Assembly (NCBI RefSeq): GCF_004682015.1
Contig: NZ_SMLM01000001.1
Location: 1,488,001-1,552,000 of the forward strand
DNA: 64,000 bases
Source of the DNA: Ramlibacter henchirensis
GTDB taxonomy: Bacteria; Pseudomonadota; Gammaproteobacteria; Burkholderiales; Burkholderiaceae_C
Direction of reading: 5' to 3'
Shown here piece after piece: positions 1 through 7,554 of this stretch. A program made the position numbers and the translations under genes. The notes under the pieces were generated by a model that ran no database searches, was not told the DNA's origin, and saw only the letters and a program-made list of their open reading frames with translations. The number at the start of each line of letters is the position of its first letter. Within the stretch, counting starts at the first letter, position 1.

Positions 1-488
1 GAGTCGACGCCGTAGCGCTCCTTCATCAGCTTGTTGACGAAGCGCCAGCCGATGGTGGTGTCGTAGACCGCGTTGCTGCGCGAGAACGCCGTCTCGGCCT
101 TGGGCATGACGAACGGCGCGCGGCTCATGCTCTCGACGCCGCCCGCGATCATCAGCGTGGCCTCGCCGGCCTTGATGGCGCGCGCGGCGCTGCCCACCGC
201 GTCGAGGCCCGAGCCGCACAGGCGGTTGATCGTGGCGCCGGGCACTTCGATGGGCAGGCCGGCCAGCAGCGCCGCCATGCGTGCGACGTTGCGGTTGTCC
301 TCGCCCGCCTGGTTGGCGCAGCCGTACAGCACGTCCTGCACGGCCTGCCAGTCGACCTTGGGGTTGCGCGACATCAGCGCCTGGATGGGAATGGCGCCGA
401 GGTCGTCCGTGCGGACCGAGGACAGGGCGCCGCCATAGCGGCCGAACGGCGTGCGGATGGCGTCACAGATGAAGGCTTGCTTGCTCAT
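1..488 (-). CDS. Thiolase (3-oxoadipyl-CoA / acetyl-CoA acyltransferase), N-terminal part
   Basis: The gene starts with ATG at 488 on the minus strand and runs off the left edge, so only about 162 N-terminal residues are visible. They read MSKQAFICDAIRTPFGRYGG and later NRLCGSGLDAVGSAARAIKA, which contains the nucleophilic cysteine of thiolases (near residue 90). The stretch DTTIGWRFVN and the GCANQAGEDNRNVARM block look most like 3-oxoadipyl-CoA thiolase (PcaF/PaaJ), the last step of phenylacetate and beta-ketoadipate degradation. A general acetyl-CoA acetyltransferase cannot be excluded without the C-terminal half. Other phenylacetate genes lie about 42 kb away in this window, so it is not in one operon with them. 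Confidence 0.85.
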   Translation of the reverse strand, partial: MSKQAFICDAIRTPFGRYGGALSSVRTDDLGAIPIQALMSRNPKVDWQAVQDVLYGCANQAGEDNRNVARMAALLAGLPIEVPGATINRLCGSGLDAVGSAARAIKAGEATLMIAGGVESMSRAPFVMPKAETAFSRSNAVYDTTIGWRFVNKLMKERYGVD

Positions 489-579
489 GGGTTCTCCGGA
501 GATCGGCCCTCGTGGGCGCAGGGGGCGATTGTCCCGCGGCGCGCCATTCCCTGCAGTTGTGGAGTGTTAGCCTTGTCCC

Positions 580-1014
580 ATGTTCAATCCCTCGCAGGAA
601 GACGTTCGCCGCTTCTTCTGCGGCGTGCATGCCAAGGCGCGCACCGGCGTGCCGCTGGATGCGCTGGAGACGCTGGCAAGCCAGTGGCTGCTGGAGCATC
701 CCGAGTACGACCCCGACATGGAAGATGCGCAAGCCGCGGTGGGCAAGGTCTACGACGGCGCCGACGGACAGACGAATCCCTTCCTGCACCTGGCCATGCA
801 CCTGTCGATCAGCGAGCAGTGCTCGATCGACCAGCCGCGCGGCATCCGCCAGGCGGTGGAACTGCTGGCCGCTCGCCGCGGGTCGCTGCATGACGCGCAC
901 CACGAGGCCATGGAATGCCTCGGACAGATGCTGTGGGAAAGCCACCGCGCCGGACGTCCGCCGGACGGCGACGCGTACGTCGCGTGCGTGCAGCGGCGCG
1001 CGACGAAGGATTGA
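580..1014 (+). CDS. DUF1841 family protein
   Basis: This is a 144-residue soluble protein with no signal peptide or membrane segment. The N-terminus MFNPSQEDVRRFFCGVHAKA and the conserved middle NPFLHLAMHLSISEQ are characteristic of DUF1841 proteins, which are widespread in beta- and gammaproteobacteria. The function is unknown. It stands alone between a thiolase gene reading away from it and a cytochrome c gene converging on it, with a bidirectional hairpin terminator just after its stop codon. Confidence 0.9.
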   Translation: MFNPSQEDVRRFFCGVHAKARTGVPLDALETLASQWLLEHPEYDPDMEDAQAAVGKVYDGADGQTNPFLHLAMHLSISEQCSIDQPRGIRQAVELLAARRGSLHDAHHEAMECLGQMLWESHRAGRPPDGDAYVACVQRRATKD

Positions 1015-1035
1015 TCCGTCGCCATCCACAAAGGA

Positions 1036-1065
1036 CAAGGCCCGCCAAAGGCGGGCCTTGTTTCG
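1036..1065. terminator. Bidirectional intrinsic terminator
   Basis: There is a perfect 11-bp stem (1036-1046 with 1050-1060) and a 3-nt AAA loop, followed by a short T-rich tail on the plus strand. It sits between the convergent DUF1841 and cytochrome c genes and could stop transcription from both sides. Confidence 0.85.
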
Positions 1066-1083
1066 TCTCTGGAGCGAAGCGGA

Positions 1084-1803
1084 TTAATGGAACCGCGAAT
1101 CCGACACCGTCTTCAGCTCGCCATCCAGGCTGCCGATGTATTCGGCCATCGCCTTGAGTTCCGCGTTGCTGAACTGGCGCGCGATGCCGGCCATGATGCC
1201 GTTGCTGCGGCCCAGGGTCGGGTTGTTGTCCTGCTTGTAGGCGCGCAGCGCGACGTACAGGTAATCCTTGTGCTGGCCGGCGATCTTCGGGTAGTTGGCG
1301 ATCGGCTTGGAGAAGTTCGCGCCATGGCAGGACACGCACGCCGCCTTCTGCAGCAGCCCCGCGACCTGCGGGCTGGGTTCGCGGGCGGGCTTGTCGGCCA
1401 CCGTGGTGGCGCCGCCCAGCTTCGAGTAGTACGCGGAGATGTCCTTGATGTCCTGCTCGGTCAGCGCATCGGCGATGCCGCGCATCGTGGGGTGCTTGCG
1501 CTCGCCGGTCTTGTACGCTTTGAGCGCGGTCTCGATGTACGCCGGCGTTTGCCCGGCGATCATCGGCACCTTGTGGACTTCGGGGAAGCTCGCCTGGTAG
1601 CCGGGGATGTTGTGGCAGCCCAGGCACATGGCGATCTTGGCCTGCAGCGACGCGGGGCTGGCCGGCGCCGACTGCTTGACGTTGGAGGCTGCGGCCGCGG
1701 AAGCCGCGGCACCGGGGGCCGCGGCGGGCGCGGCCTGCGCATGCGCCAATCCGGTCGCAGACGCGACAAGCAGGGCGAAAAGCGTGGACAACAACTTATT
1801 CAT
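1084..1803 (-). CDS. Di-haem cytochrome c4-type protein
   Basis: The protein has 239 residues. A Sec signal peptide (MNKLLSTLFALLVASATGLAHA) is followed by an Ala-rich linker and two class I cytochrome c domains, each with a haem-binding motif (CLGCH and CVSCH). Each half also has a distal methionine region (HPTMRGIADALT, GIMAGIARQFS) that can supply the sixth iron ligand. Two similar domains in one exported protein are typical of cytochrome c4, a periplasmic electron carrier to terminal oxidases. I chose the ATG at 1803 because it starts a proper signal peptide; the frame stays open upstream to 1893 but that stretch looks non-coding. Confidence 0.92.
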   Translation of the reverse strand: MNKLLSTLFALLVASATGLAHAQAAPAAAPGAAASAAAASNVKQSAPASPASLQAKIAMCLGCHNIPGYQASFPEVHKVPMIAGQTPAYIETALKAYKTGERKHPTMRGIADALTEQDIKDISAYYSKLGGATTVADKPAREPSPQVAGLLQKAACVSCHGANFSKPIANYPKIAGQHKDYLYVALRAYKQDNNPTLGRSNGIMAGIARQFSNAELKAMAEYIGSLDGELKTVSDSRFH

Positions 1804-1891
1804 TTTGCGCGCACAATCGACGAGCGTCCGTATTCGAATCAACCGGCGATTATAGGGCCCGCACCTCGACGGACCCGCGCCGCACCCTCCC

Positions 1892-2734
1892 ATGAAATTC
1901 CAAGGCTCCCAGAACTACGTCGCCACGCAGGACCTGATGCTGGCGGTCAATGCGTCCATCACGCTCAAGCGCCCGCTCCTGGTCAAGGGCGAGCCCGGCA
2001 CCGGCAAGACGATGCTGGCCGAGGAGGTGGCGCAGGCGATCGGCATGCCGCTGCTGCAATGGCACATCAAGTCCACCACCAAGGCGCAGCAGGGCCTCTA
2101 CGAGTACGACGCGGTCTCGCGCCTGCGCGACTCGCAGCTGGGCGACGAGAAGGTCAAGGACATCCACAACTACATCGTCAAGGGCGTGCTCTGGCAGGCC
2201 TTCACGGCCGACCAGCCGGTGGCGCTGCTGATCGACGAGATCGACAAGGCCGACATCGAGTTCCCCAACGACCTGCTGCGCGAGCTGGACCGGATGGAGT
2301 TCTATGTGTACGAGACGCGCGAGCTGGTGAAGGCGCGGCACCGGCCGCTGGTGTTCATCACGTCCAACAACGAGAAGGAGCTGCCCGACGCGTTCCTTCG
2401 CCGCTGCTTCTTCCACTACATCAAGTTCCCCGACGCCGACACGATGAAGAAGATCGTGGACGTGCACTTCCCGGGCCTGAAGAAGGACCTGCTCTCGGCC
2501 GCGATGAAGACCTTCTACGACGTGCGCAACCTGCCCGGGCTGAAGAAGAAGCCCAGCACGTCCGAGCTGCTCGACTGGCTCAAGCTCCTGGTGGCGGAGG
2601 ACATCCCGCTCGACGCGCTGCAGAGCAAGGACGACAAGGTGGCCGTGCCGCCGCTGGTGGGCGCGCTGCTGAAGAACGAACAGGACGTGACGCTGTTCGA
2701 GAAGCTGGTGTTCATGCAGCGGCACAACCGATGA
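1892..2734 (+). CDS. MoxR-type AAA+ ATPase
   Basis: This 280-residue ATPase has Walker A GEPGTGKT (residues 33-40), Walker B LLIDEIDKAD (about 110-119), the sensor stretch FITSNNEKELPDAFLRRC and an arginine-finger region. The arrangement is that of MoxR ATPases, which work with von Willebrand factor A proteins to mature or activate metalloenzymes and other complexes. The VWA partner is three genes downstream (3577-4767). The stop overlaps the start of the next gene (ATGA at 2731), so the two are translationally coupled. The client is not evident from the window. Confidence 0.92.
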   Translation: MKFQGSQNYVATQDLMLAVNASITLKRPLLVKGEPGTGKTMLAEEVAQAIGMPLLQWHIKSTTKAQQGLYEYDAVSRLRDSQLGDEKVKDIHNYIVKGVLWQAFTADQPVALLIDEIDKADIEFPNDLLRELDRMEFYVYETRELVKARHRPLVFITSNNEKELPDAFLRRCFFHYIKFPDADTMKKIVDVHFPGLKKDLLSAAMKTFYDVRNLPGLKKKPSTSELLDWLKLLVAEDIPLDALQSKDDKVAVPPLVGALLKNEQDVTLFEKLVFMQRHNR

Positions 2735-2964
2735 AGACACCGGACCGTGCGAATGCGCTGCTGGCCGAGGGACTGACCGACGCGGTCGGCTTCCTCGCCG
2801 GCGTCTTCCTGGCCTACGTGGCCGGGCGCCTGTTCGGCTTCGATCCGCTCGCCCCCGGCATGGACCGCTCCGCCATCGGCGGCATCGTGCTGGCGGGCAT
2901 CGGCGGTGGTGCCGGCGTGCAGCTGGCACGCCGCTGGCGGGCGCGCCGCCGCAAGGACGACTGA
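2731..2964 (+). CDS. Small membrane protein between moxR and GNAT genes
   Basis: This is a 77-residue protein. It has a hydrophobic helix around residues 13-30 (DAVGFLAGVFLAYVAGRLF), a second one around 45-62 (GIVLAGIGGGAGVQLARR) and a very basic tail (RRWRARRRKDD). Its ATG overlaps the TGA of the MoxR gene, and its TGA abuts the ATG of the acetyltransferase, so it belongs to the same operon. I do not recognise the family. A membrane-anchor or helper role for the MoxR/VWA pair is only a guess from context. Confidence 0.75.
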   Translation: MKTPDRANALLAEGLTDAVGFLAGVFLAYVAGRLFGFDPLAPGMDRSAIGGIVLAGIGGGAGVQLARRWRARRRKDD

Positions 2965-3558
2965 ATGCGCAAGCCCGAGCCCGTCAACCTCGAGTCCGGC
3001 CGCGTGCGGCTGGTGCCGATGACGCGCGACCACGCGCCCGGCCTGGCCGCCGCCGCGCGCGACGGCGAACTCTGGAAGCTGCGTGTCACTTCGGTGCCCG
3101 CGCCGGGCGAAGAGACCGCCTACATCGAAACCGCGCTCAAGGGCTTCGAGGACGGCCACATGCTGCCCTTCGTGGTGCTGGGCGACGAAGGCCGCGTGAT
3201 CGGCAGCACGCGCTATCACGACATCGTGCCGGCCGTGGAGCGGCTGGAGATCGGCTACACCTGGTACGCGAAGAGCTTGCAGCGTTCGCACGTCAACACC
3301 ACCTGCAAGCTGCTGCTGATGACCCATGCCTTCGAGGTGCTCGGCGCCCAGCTCGTCGGCTGGCGCACCGACAACTACAACTTCGCCAGCCAGCGCGCCA
3401 TCGAGCGGCTGGGCGCGCGCAAGGACGGCGTGCTGCGGCACCACGCGTTACGCCGCGACGGCACGGTGCGTGATACGGTCATGTACAGCCTGGCCGCGGG
3501 CGAATGGCCCGAGGTCAAGGCGCACCTGCAGTACCAACTGGACAAGCCCCGCGACTGA
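2965..3558 (+). CDS. GNAT family N-acetyltransferase (RimJ/RimL-like)
   Basis: This 197-residue protein resembles the RimJ/RimL-like branch of GNAT acetyltransferases: ESGRVRLVPMTRDHAPGLAA at the start, a central VIGSTRYHDI, the RLEIGYTWYAKSLQRSHVNT strand-helix and a C-terminal NFASQRAIERLGARKDGVLR. These proteins acetylate small amines or protein N-termini using acetyl-CoA; the substrate here is unknown. Its ATG follows the previous stop directly, with no intergenic space. Eighteen bases with a good ribosome binding site (GAAGAGG) separate it from the VWA gene. Confidence 0.9.
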   Translation: MRKPEPVNLESGRVRLVPMTRDHAPGLAAAARDGELWKLRVTSVPAPGEETAYIETALKGFEDGHMLPFVVLGDEGRVIGSTRYHDIVPAVERLEIGYTWYAKSLQRSHVNTTCKLLLMTHAFEVLGAQLVGWRTDNYNFASQRAIERLGARKDGVLRHHALRRDGTVRDTVMYSLAAGEWPEVKAHLQYQLDKPRD

Positions 3559-3576
3559 CAAGCGAAGAGGCCCGCG

Positions 3577-4767
3577 ATGCTGATCGACTTCTTCTACACC
3601 CTGCGCAGCGCCAAGCTGCCGGTCTCGGTCAAGGAGTACCTCACGCTGATCGAGGCGCTCAAGGAAGGCGTGGTCGGCCCCGCCAGCGAGGACGGCTACT
3701 CGGTCGACGACTTCTACTACCTGTCGCGCACGACGCTGGTGAAGGACGAGAAGCACTACGACAAGTTCGACCGCGCCTTCGCCGCCTACTTCAAGGGCGT
3801 GGAGCTGATCGCCGATTTCAGCAAGGACATCCCGCTGGAGTGGCTGCGGAAGAACCTGGAACTCGAACTCTCGCCCGAGGAGAAGGCGAAGATCGAGAAG
3901 ATGGGCTGGGACGAGCTCATGGAAACGCTGAAGAAGCGTTTCGAGGAGCAGAAGGAGCGGCACGAGGGCGGCAACAAGATGATCGGCACCGGCGGCACCT
4001 CGCCCTTCGGCGCCTACGGCTACAACCCGCAGGGCATCCGCATCGGCCAGGACAAGGGCCGCAACCGCAGCGCGGTGAAGGTGTGGGACCAGCGCGCCTA
4101 CAAGGACTACGACGACTCGCAGGAACTGGGCACGCGCAACATCAAGATCGCGCTGCGCCGGCTGCGCAAGTTCGCGCGCGAAGGCGCCCCCGAGGAACTG
4201 GACCTGGACGACACCATCCGCTCCACGGCGGCCAATGCGGGCTACCTGGACATCAAGATGGTCCCCGAGCGGCACAACAACGTGAAGGTGCTGCTGCTGA
4301 TGGACGTGGGCGGCACGATGGACGAGCACATCCACCGCGTCGAGGAGATGTTCTCGGCGGCCAAGGCCGAGTTCAAGCACCTGGAGTTCTACTACTTCCA
4401 CAACTGCGTCTACGACTTCATGTGGAAGAACAACCGCCGGCGCTTCTCGGAGAAGTTCCCGACGTGGGACATCATCCGCAAGTACAACAAGGACTACAAA
4501 CTGGTCTTCGTGGGCGACGCCACCATGAGCCCGTACGAGATCCTGCAGCCGGGCGGCAGCGTCGAATACAACAACGAGGAAGCCGGCGCCGAATGGCTGC
4601 AGCGCCTCACCCATGCCTTCCCCAAATTCGCCTGGATCAACCCCGAGCCGCAAGGCGTCTGGCAGTACCGCCAGAGCATCGCCGTCGTCCAGCAGCTGAT
4701 GAACCAGCGCATGTACCCCCTCACCATCAAAGGCCTCGAAGAGGCCATGCGCCTCCTCTCCAAATAG
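3577..4767 (+). CDS. VWA domain protein (CoxE-like, MoxR partner)
   Basis: The protein has 396 residues. Its C-terminal half holds a von Willebrand A-like domain with the metal-site stretch LLLMDVGGTMDEH (a DxGxT variant of the usual DxSxS) and YYFHNCVYDFMW. The N-terminal half is charged and helical. Proteins of this shape pair with MoxR ATPases in cofactor or complex assembly. The gene order moxR, small membrane protein, GNAT, VWA with minimal spacing points to one transcript. A hairpin-rich repeat follows the stop codon. Confidence 0.88.
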   Translation: MLIDFFYTLRSAKLPVSVKEYLTLIEALKEGVVGPASEDGYSVDDFYYLSRTTLVKDEKHYDKFDRAFAAYFKGVELIADFSKDIPLEWLRKNLELELSPEEKAKIEKMGWDELMETLKKRFEEQKERHEGGNKMIGTGGTSPFGAYGYNPQGIRIGQDKGRNRSAVKVWDQRAYKDYDDSQELGTRNIKIALRRLRKFAREGAPEELDLDDTIRSTAANAGYLDIKMVPERHNNVKVLLLMDVGGTMDEHIHRVEEMFSAAKAEFKHLEFYYFHNCVYDFMWKNNRRRFSEKFPTWDIIRKYNKDYKLVFVGDATMSPYEILQPGGSVEYNNEEAGAEWLQRLTHAFPKFAWINPEPQGVWQYRQSIAVVQQLMNQRMYPLTIKGLEEAMRLLSK

Positions 4768-4799
4768 CCAATTGCCAGATAGCCAAATAGCCACGATCT

Positions 4800-4829
4800 C
4801 CCCTTCCCCCTCCGGGAGGGGGAAGGGGG
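4800..4829. repeat. CCCCTTCCCCC/GGGGGAAGGGG intergenic hairpin repeat
   Basis: This is a long inverted repeat of 14 bp per arm (4800-4813 and 4815-4828) just after the VWA gene. It has the same layout as hairpins at 13081-13099 and 57123-57146: pyrimidine-rich C/T arm, G/A arm, then a G-rich tail. It may also serve as the terminator of the moxR operon, although no T-run follows. Confidence 0.7.
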
Positions 4830-4862
4830 TGCCCCCATTGCGGCCGTACGGCGGTCGCGGAG

Positions 4863-4883
4863 AGGGCGCATACAATGCGCCCT
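4863..4883 (+). promoter_or_regulatory. Palindromic -10 region of the tRNA-Arg gene
   Basis: A TACAAT -10 box at 4871-4876 lies 15 nt before the tRNA. It is centred in a perfect 9-bp inverted repeat (4863-4871 with 4875-4883, spacer ACA). I do not see a convincing -35 box. Confidence 0.5.
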
Positions 4884-4890
4884 CCCCGCG

Positions 4891-4965
4891 GCCGCCGTAG
4901 TTCAATGGATAGAACGAGCGCCTCCTAAGCGCTAGATACAGGTTCGATTCCTGTCGGGGGCGCCA
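4891..4965 (+). tRNA. tRNA-Arg (anticodon CCU)
   Basis: A 75-nt cloverleaf with encoded CCA. The D arm is 4900-4915. The anticodon stem pairs 4917-4921 with 4929-4933, and the anticodon CCT is at 4924-4926, so it reads AGG. The T arm is 4938-4954, the 3' acceptor strand 4955-4961, then discriminator G and CCA (4963-4965). The acceptor stem has one G-G mismatch at its fourth pair (G4894 opposite G4958), where GCCCCCG would give a full helix. The rest is canonical. Confidence 0.95.
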
Positions 4966-5004
4966 GCAACTCACCACACGGCCGCCGGGCACTCCTTCCG
5001 CGAA

Positions 5005-5280
5005 TCAGCCGCGGGTCTCTTCCTCGCGCTGCTCAGCCGGAGCGGGCGTCTTCTCCGGCGGCAGCTTGCGAAGCCAGGACTGGGCGAAGTCCGCCTCGTT
5101 GCCCAGCGCGCCGTACTCGGTCACCAGCCCTTCGCCGTGGCATCGCCAGATGCGGCCGTGCACGCTGTGGTCGCCTCGCAGCTGCCCGACGGTGACCCGC
5201 TTGCCGATGTTGGGACCGGTGCTGCCCAGCGCACCCGCGATGACCTCGCAGAGGTCGCCCGACTTGATTGGTTCGTTCAT
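5005..5280 (-). CDS. Conserved hypothetical protein
   Basis: This is a 91-residue soluble protein starting MNEPIKSGDLCEVIAGALGS. It is rich in Gly and Val with a short beta-like pattern (GKRVTVGQLRG, GRIWRCHGEGLVTEYGA), reminiscent of a small SH3-like barrel, and it ends in an acidic tail. I recall similar conserved hypotheticals in Burkholderiales but know no function. It sits beside tRNA-Arg and faces away from the sulfite-oxidase-like gene. Confidence 0.7.
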   Translation of the reverse strand: MNEPIKSGDLCEVIAGALGSTGPNIGKRVTVGQLRGDHSVHGRIWRCHGEGLVTEYGALGNEADFAQSWLRKLPPEKTPAPAEQREEETRG

Positions 5281-5377
5281 GCCCTAGTGTCCTCCCGTCG
5301 GATCGGCCGCACCGGGTGAACTGCCCCACTTCGCTGCGTCATTTCCCCCAACTCGGAGAATGAAATCAAGGTTCGGC

Positions 5378-5405
5378 TTGAACGGTCTTGACCCGTTCCT
5401 ATACT
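5378..5405 (+). promoter_or_regulatory. Sigma-70-type promoter of the molybdoenzyme gene
   Basis: A -35 box TTGAAC (5378-5383) is followed by a 16-bp spacer and a -10 box TATACT (5400-5405). It lies about 50 nt upstream of the sulfite-oxidase-like start codon. Confidence 0.65.
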
Positions 5406-5456
5406 CCCGCCCGCTCAAAGAAGAAGTTCAAGGGTGGGAGTGGATAGGAGATGTCC

Positions 5457-6878
5457 ATGTCCCTGCCTGCTTCCGATTCCGCCCCGCCGCGGGCTTCCGC
5501 GCGTACCAGTCCGAACGAACCCGGCCCCGCCACGCCGGGCAGACGGCAATTCCTCGCAACGAGCGCCGCGGCTACCGCCGCCGCCCTCACCGCCCCCCGG
5601 GCCGCAGGCCAGCTGACCACCGGCAATCCGCTCCAGGTCAAGCCGGCCAATTGCACGACCGTTCCCGACACGCCGACACCCGCGCGGCCTGATCCGCAGA
5701 ACGCCTCGCGAGTGTTCAGCGCGGCCGAGACCGTGCTGGCCTTCCGCAACCACGGCATGCAGGCCGAGTTCCTGCGCGAGCCGTTGACGCCCCTGGGCGG
5801 CCACTACCTGCTCATCCACTTCGACGTGCCGCACCTGGAGGCGAAGGGCTATTCCGTGGCCATCGACGGCCGGGTGCGCAACCCGACCCGGCTGAGCCTG
5901 GACGACCTGAAGCAGCGGCCCACCATCAAGCAGGTGGTCACGCTCGAATGCGCAGGCACCGGCCGCTCGACGCTGCATCCCCGCGCCGTCTACGTGCCCT
6001 GGTTCAAGGAAGCGATGGGCCAGTACCAGTGGACGGGCACGCCGCTGCGGCCGATCCTGGAGCAGGCCGGACTGCTGGACGACGCCGTCGAAGTGCTGTT
6101 CACCGGCTGGGACACCGGCATCGACCTCGGCGTCGAGCATGCCTTCGAGCGCAGCCTGCCGATCAAGGAGGCGCTGCGCGACGAAGTGATGCTCGCGTGG
6201 GAGCACAACGGTGTGCCGCTGCTGCCCCAGCATGGTTTCCCGTTGCGGCTGGTGGTGCCGGCCTGGTATGGGATGGCGAGCGTGAAGTGGCTGCGGGCGA
6301 TCACGGTGCTCAACGAGCCTTTCCGCGGCGTCGAGCAATCCAAGGTGTACCGCTACCAGCAGGTGAAGGGCGAGCCGGGTGAACCGGTGACCTTCAAGCG
6401 CGTGCACTCGCTCATTACGCCGCCGGGCATGCCCGACCTGATCACCCGCCAGCGCTTCCTGGCGCCCGGGCGCGTGACGCTGCAGGGCGTGGCTTGGTCC
6501 GGTGCGGGCCGCATCACGCGGGTGGAGGTCAGCACCGACGACGCGGCGACCTGGCGCGAGGCCACGCTGGTCCCCGTCTCCGAGGATCGCTTCGCATGGA
6601 CGCAATGGCGGATCGACTGGGACGCCGGCCCCGGCGAGCACATCCTGGCCTGCCGTGCGACCGACGAAGCCGGCGACGTGCAGCCGGTGAACCCCGAAAA
6701 CCGCTGGAACCGGCAAGGCATGGGCGTGAACGGCGTGCAGCGCGTCCACGTCACGGTGCAGGGCGGCATCGGCGCGTCGCAGTCGCGGGTGCCTTCGGCG
6801 GCGCATGTCGTGGTGCCGGGCGCGGAACCCGTGACGGTGCCGGGCACGGTGAACACGCTCGCGGCGCAGCAAAGCTGA
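5457..6878 (+). CDS. Sulfite oxidase / SoxC-like molybdopterin oxidoreductase (Tat-exported)
   Basis: The protein has about 473 residues. A twin-arginine leader (RRQFLATSAAATAAALTAP) is followed by an oxidoreductase molybdopterin-binding domain with the invariant molybdenum-ligand cysteine in LECAGTGR, and a C-terminal Mo-co oxidoreductase dimerisation domain (about residues 325-440). It should be a periplasmic sulfite dehydrogenase (SoxC-like) or relative. No SoxD or cytochrome partner gene is adjacent. Two ATGs are possible, at 5451 and 5457; the AGGAG motif abuts the first and sits 6 nt from the second, so I prefer 5457. Confidence 0.9.
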   Translation: MSLPASDSAPPRASARTSPNEPGPATPGRRQFLATSAAATAAALTAPRAAGQLTTGNPLQVKPANCTTVPDTPTPARPDPQNASRVFSAAETVLAFRNHGMQAEFLREPLTPLGGHYLLIHFDVPHLEAKGYSVAIDGRVRNPTRLSLDDLKQRPTIKQVVTLECAGTGRSTLHPRAVYVPWFKEAMGQYQWTGTPLRPILEQAGLLDDAVEVLFTGWDTGIDLGVEHAFERSLPIKEALRDEVMLAWEHNGVPLLPQHGFPLRLVVPAWYGMASVKWLRAITVLNEPFRGVEQSKVYRYQQVKGEPGEPVTFKRVHSLITPPGMPDLITRQRFLAPGRVTLQGVAWSGAGRITRVEVSTDDAATWREATLVPVSEDRFAWTQWRIDWDAGPGEHILACRATDEAGDVQPVNPENRWNRQGMGVNGVQRVHVTVQGGIGASQSRVPSAAHVVVPGAEPVTVPGTVNTLAAQQS

Positions 6879-6916
6879 TTCGCTGCGGCGAGAAATCGCT
6901 CGCATGGATCTTCGCG

Positions 6917-6945
6917 GGCGATGTGCGCAGGGCGCGCACATCGCC
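6917..6945 (+). terminator. Strong hairpin downstream of the molybdoenzyme gene
   Basis: A perfect 12-bp stem (6917-6928 with 6934-6945) with a 5-nt loop lies 38 nt after the sulfite-oxidase-like stop. There is no T-run, so it may act as an mRNA 3'-end protector or a Rho-linked stop rather than a classic intrinsic terminator. Confidence 0.5.
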
Positions 6946-6974
6946 GCGCCTTGAAGCTCCGGTACATTTGCCTG

Positions 6975-7199
6975 GTGACCTTCGCGGAGCCCGAGCGGCT
7001 TGCCCTCGCATTGCGGGAACTCATCGAGCGGCGTGCAGCCCTGCAGGCTGCGTTGAGGAGCGCGCTCCAGGAGGCGCTGACCGACGCGGAGCGCGCCGAC
7101 ATCCAGCGCGTGCTCGACCACATGGCCCAGGAAAAGGCCAGCCTCGAGCAGCGCCTGGAGGCCTTGTTGAAGCAGCCGGGCACCGGGGGCACGGGCTGA
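6975..7199 (+). CDS. Small coiled-coil protein, unknown
   Basis: From the GTG at 6975 this encodes 74 residues, almost entirely helical and charged: FAEPERLALALRELIERRAA, then ALTDAERADIQRVLDHMAQE, then KASLEQRLEALLKQ. That heptad-like pattern suggests a coiled coil. A TACATT -10 box at 6963-6968 lies 6 nt before the GTG, so the mRNA may be leaderless. Earlier in-frame starts fall inside the preceding hairpin and are unlikely. Family and function are unknown. Confidence 0.55.
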   Translation: MTFAEPERLALALRELIERRAALQAALRSALQEALTDAERADIQRVLDHMAQEKASLEQRLEALLKQPGTGGTG

Positions 7200-7290
7200 G
7201 CGGGCGCGCTGCCCTTCCCCACGGGGTCCCGCCCCACGAACGTCGCGCGGTGGGCAGAATGCCTCTCGTCCAACACTCGCGGGAAGTCCC

Positions 7291-7554
7291 ATGGCTGAGC
7301 AATTGCTGCAAAGGATCAAGCGCTTCGACGCGACGCGTCCCAACCTGCCGGCCGAGCACTGGCTCGCTTTCGCCGCCGGCGTCGGGCTGTGGATCGCTAC
7401 GCGGCGTCACCCTTCGATCGCGGTGCGCGTGCTGGCCTCTCTGGCAGGCACGTTGCTGGTCGCGCGCGCGGCAACGGGCCAGCAGGTGCCCCCGATGCTC
7501 GCGCGACTGCCGTTCGCCGATCGACCGTCGCGCCCCGCCGACCTGATCGGCTGA
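7291..7554 (+). CDS. Small membrane protein (DUF2892-like style)
   Basis: This 87-residue protein has one or two hydrophobic helices: ALSEHWLAF-like residues 22-38 (WLAFAAGVGLWIATRR) and residues 41-62 (SIAVRVLASLAGTLLVARAA). The N-terminus MAEQLLQRIKRFDATRPNLP is amphipathic. The pattern of a GxGLW helix plus a GTLLxxRAATG helix recurs in small inner-membrane proteins of Burkholderiales. No function is known. Confidence 0.7.
   Translation: MAEQLLQRIKRFDATRPNLPAEHWLAFAAGVGLWIATRRHPSIAVRVLASLAGTLLVARAATGQQVPPMLARLPFADRPSRPADLIG

Noticed and set aside
1087..2964. A 625-codon plus-strand frame spanning the cytochrome and moxR genes
   Set aside because: Only its last 77 codons, from the ATG at 2731, form a believable gene; the rest overlaps cytochrome c4 (antisense) and moxR in another frame.
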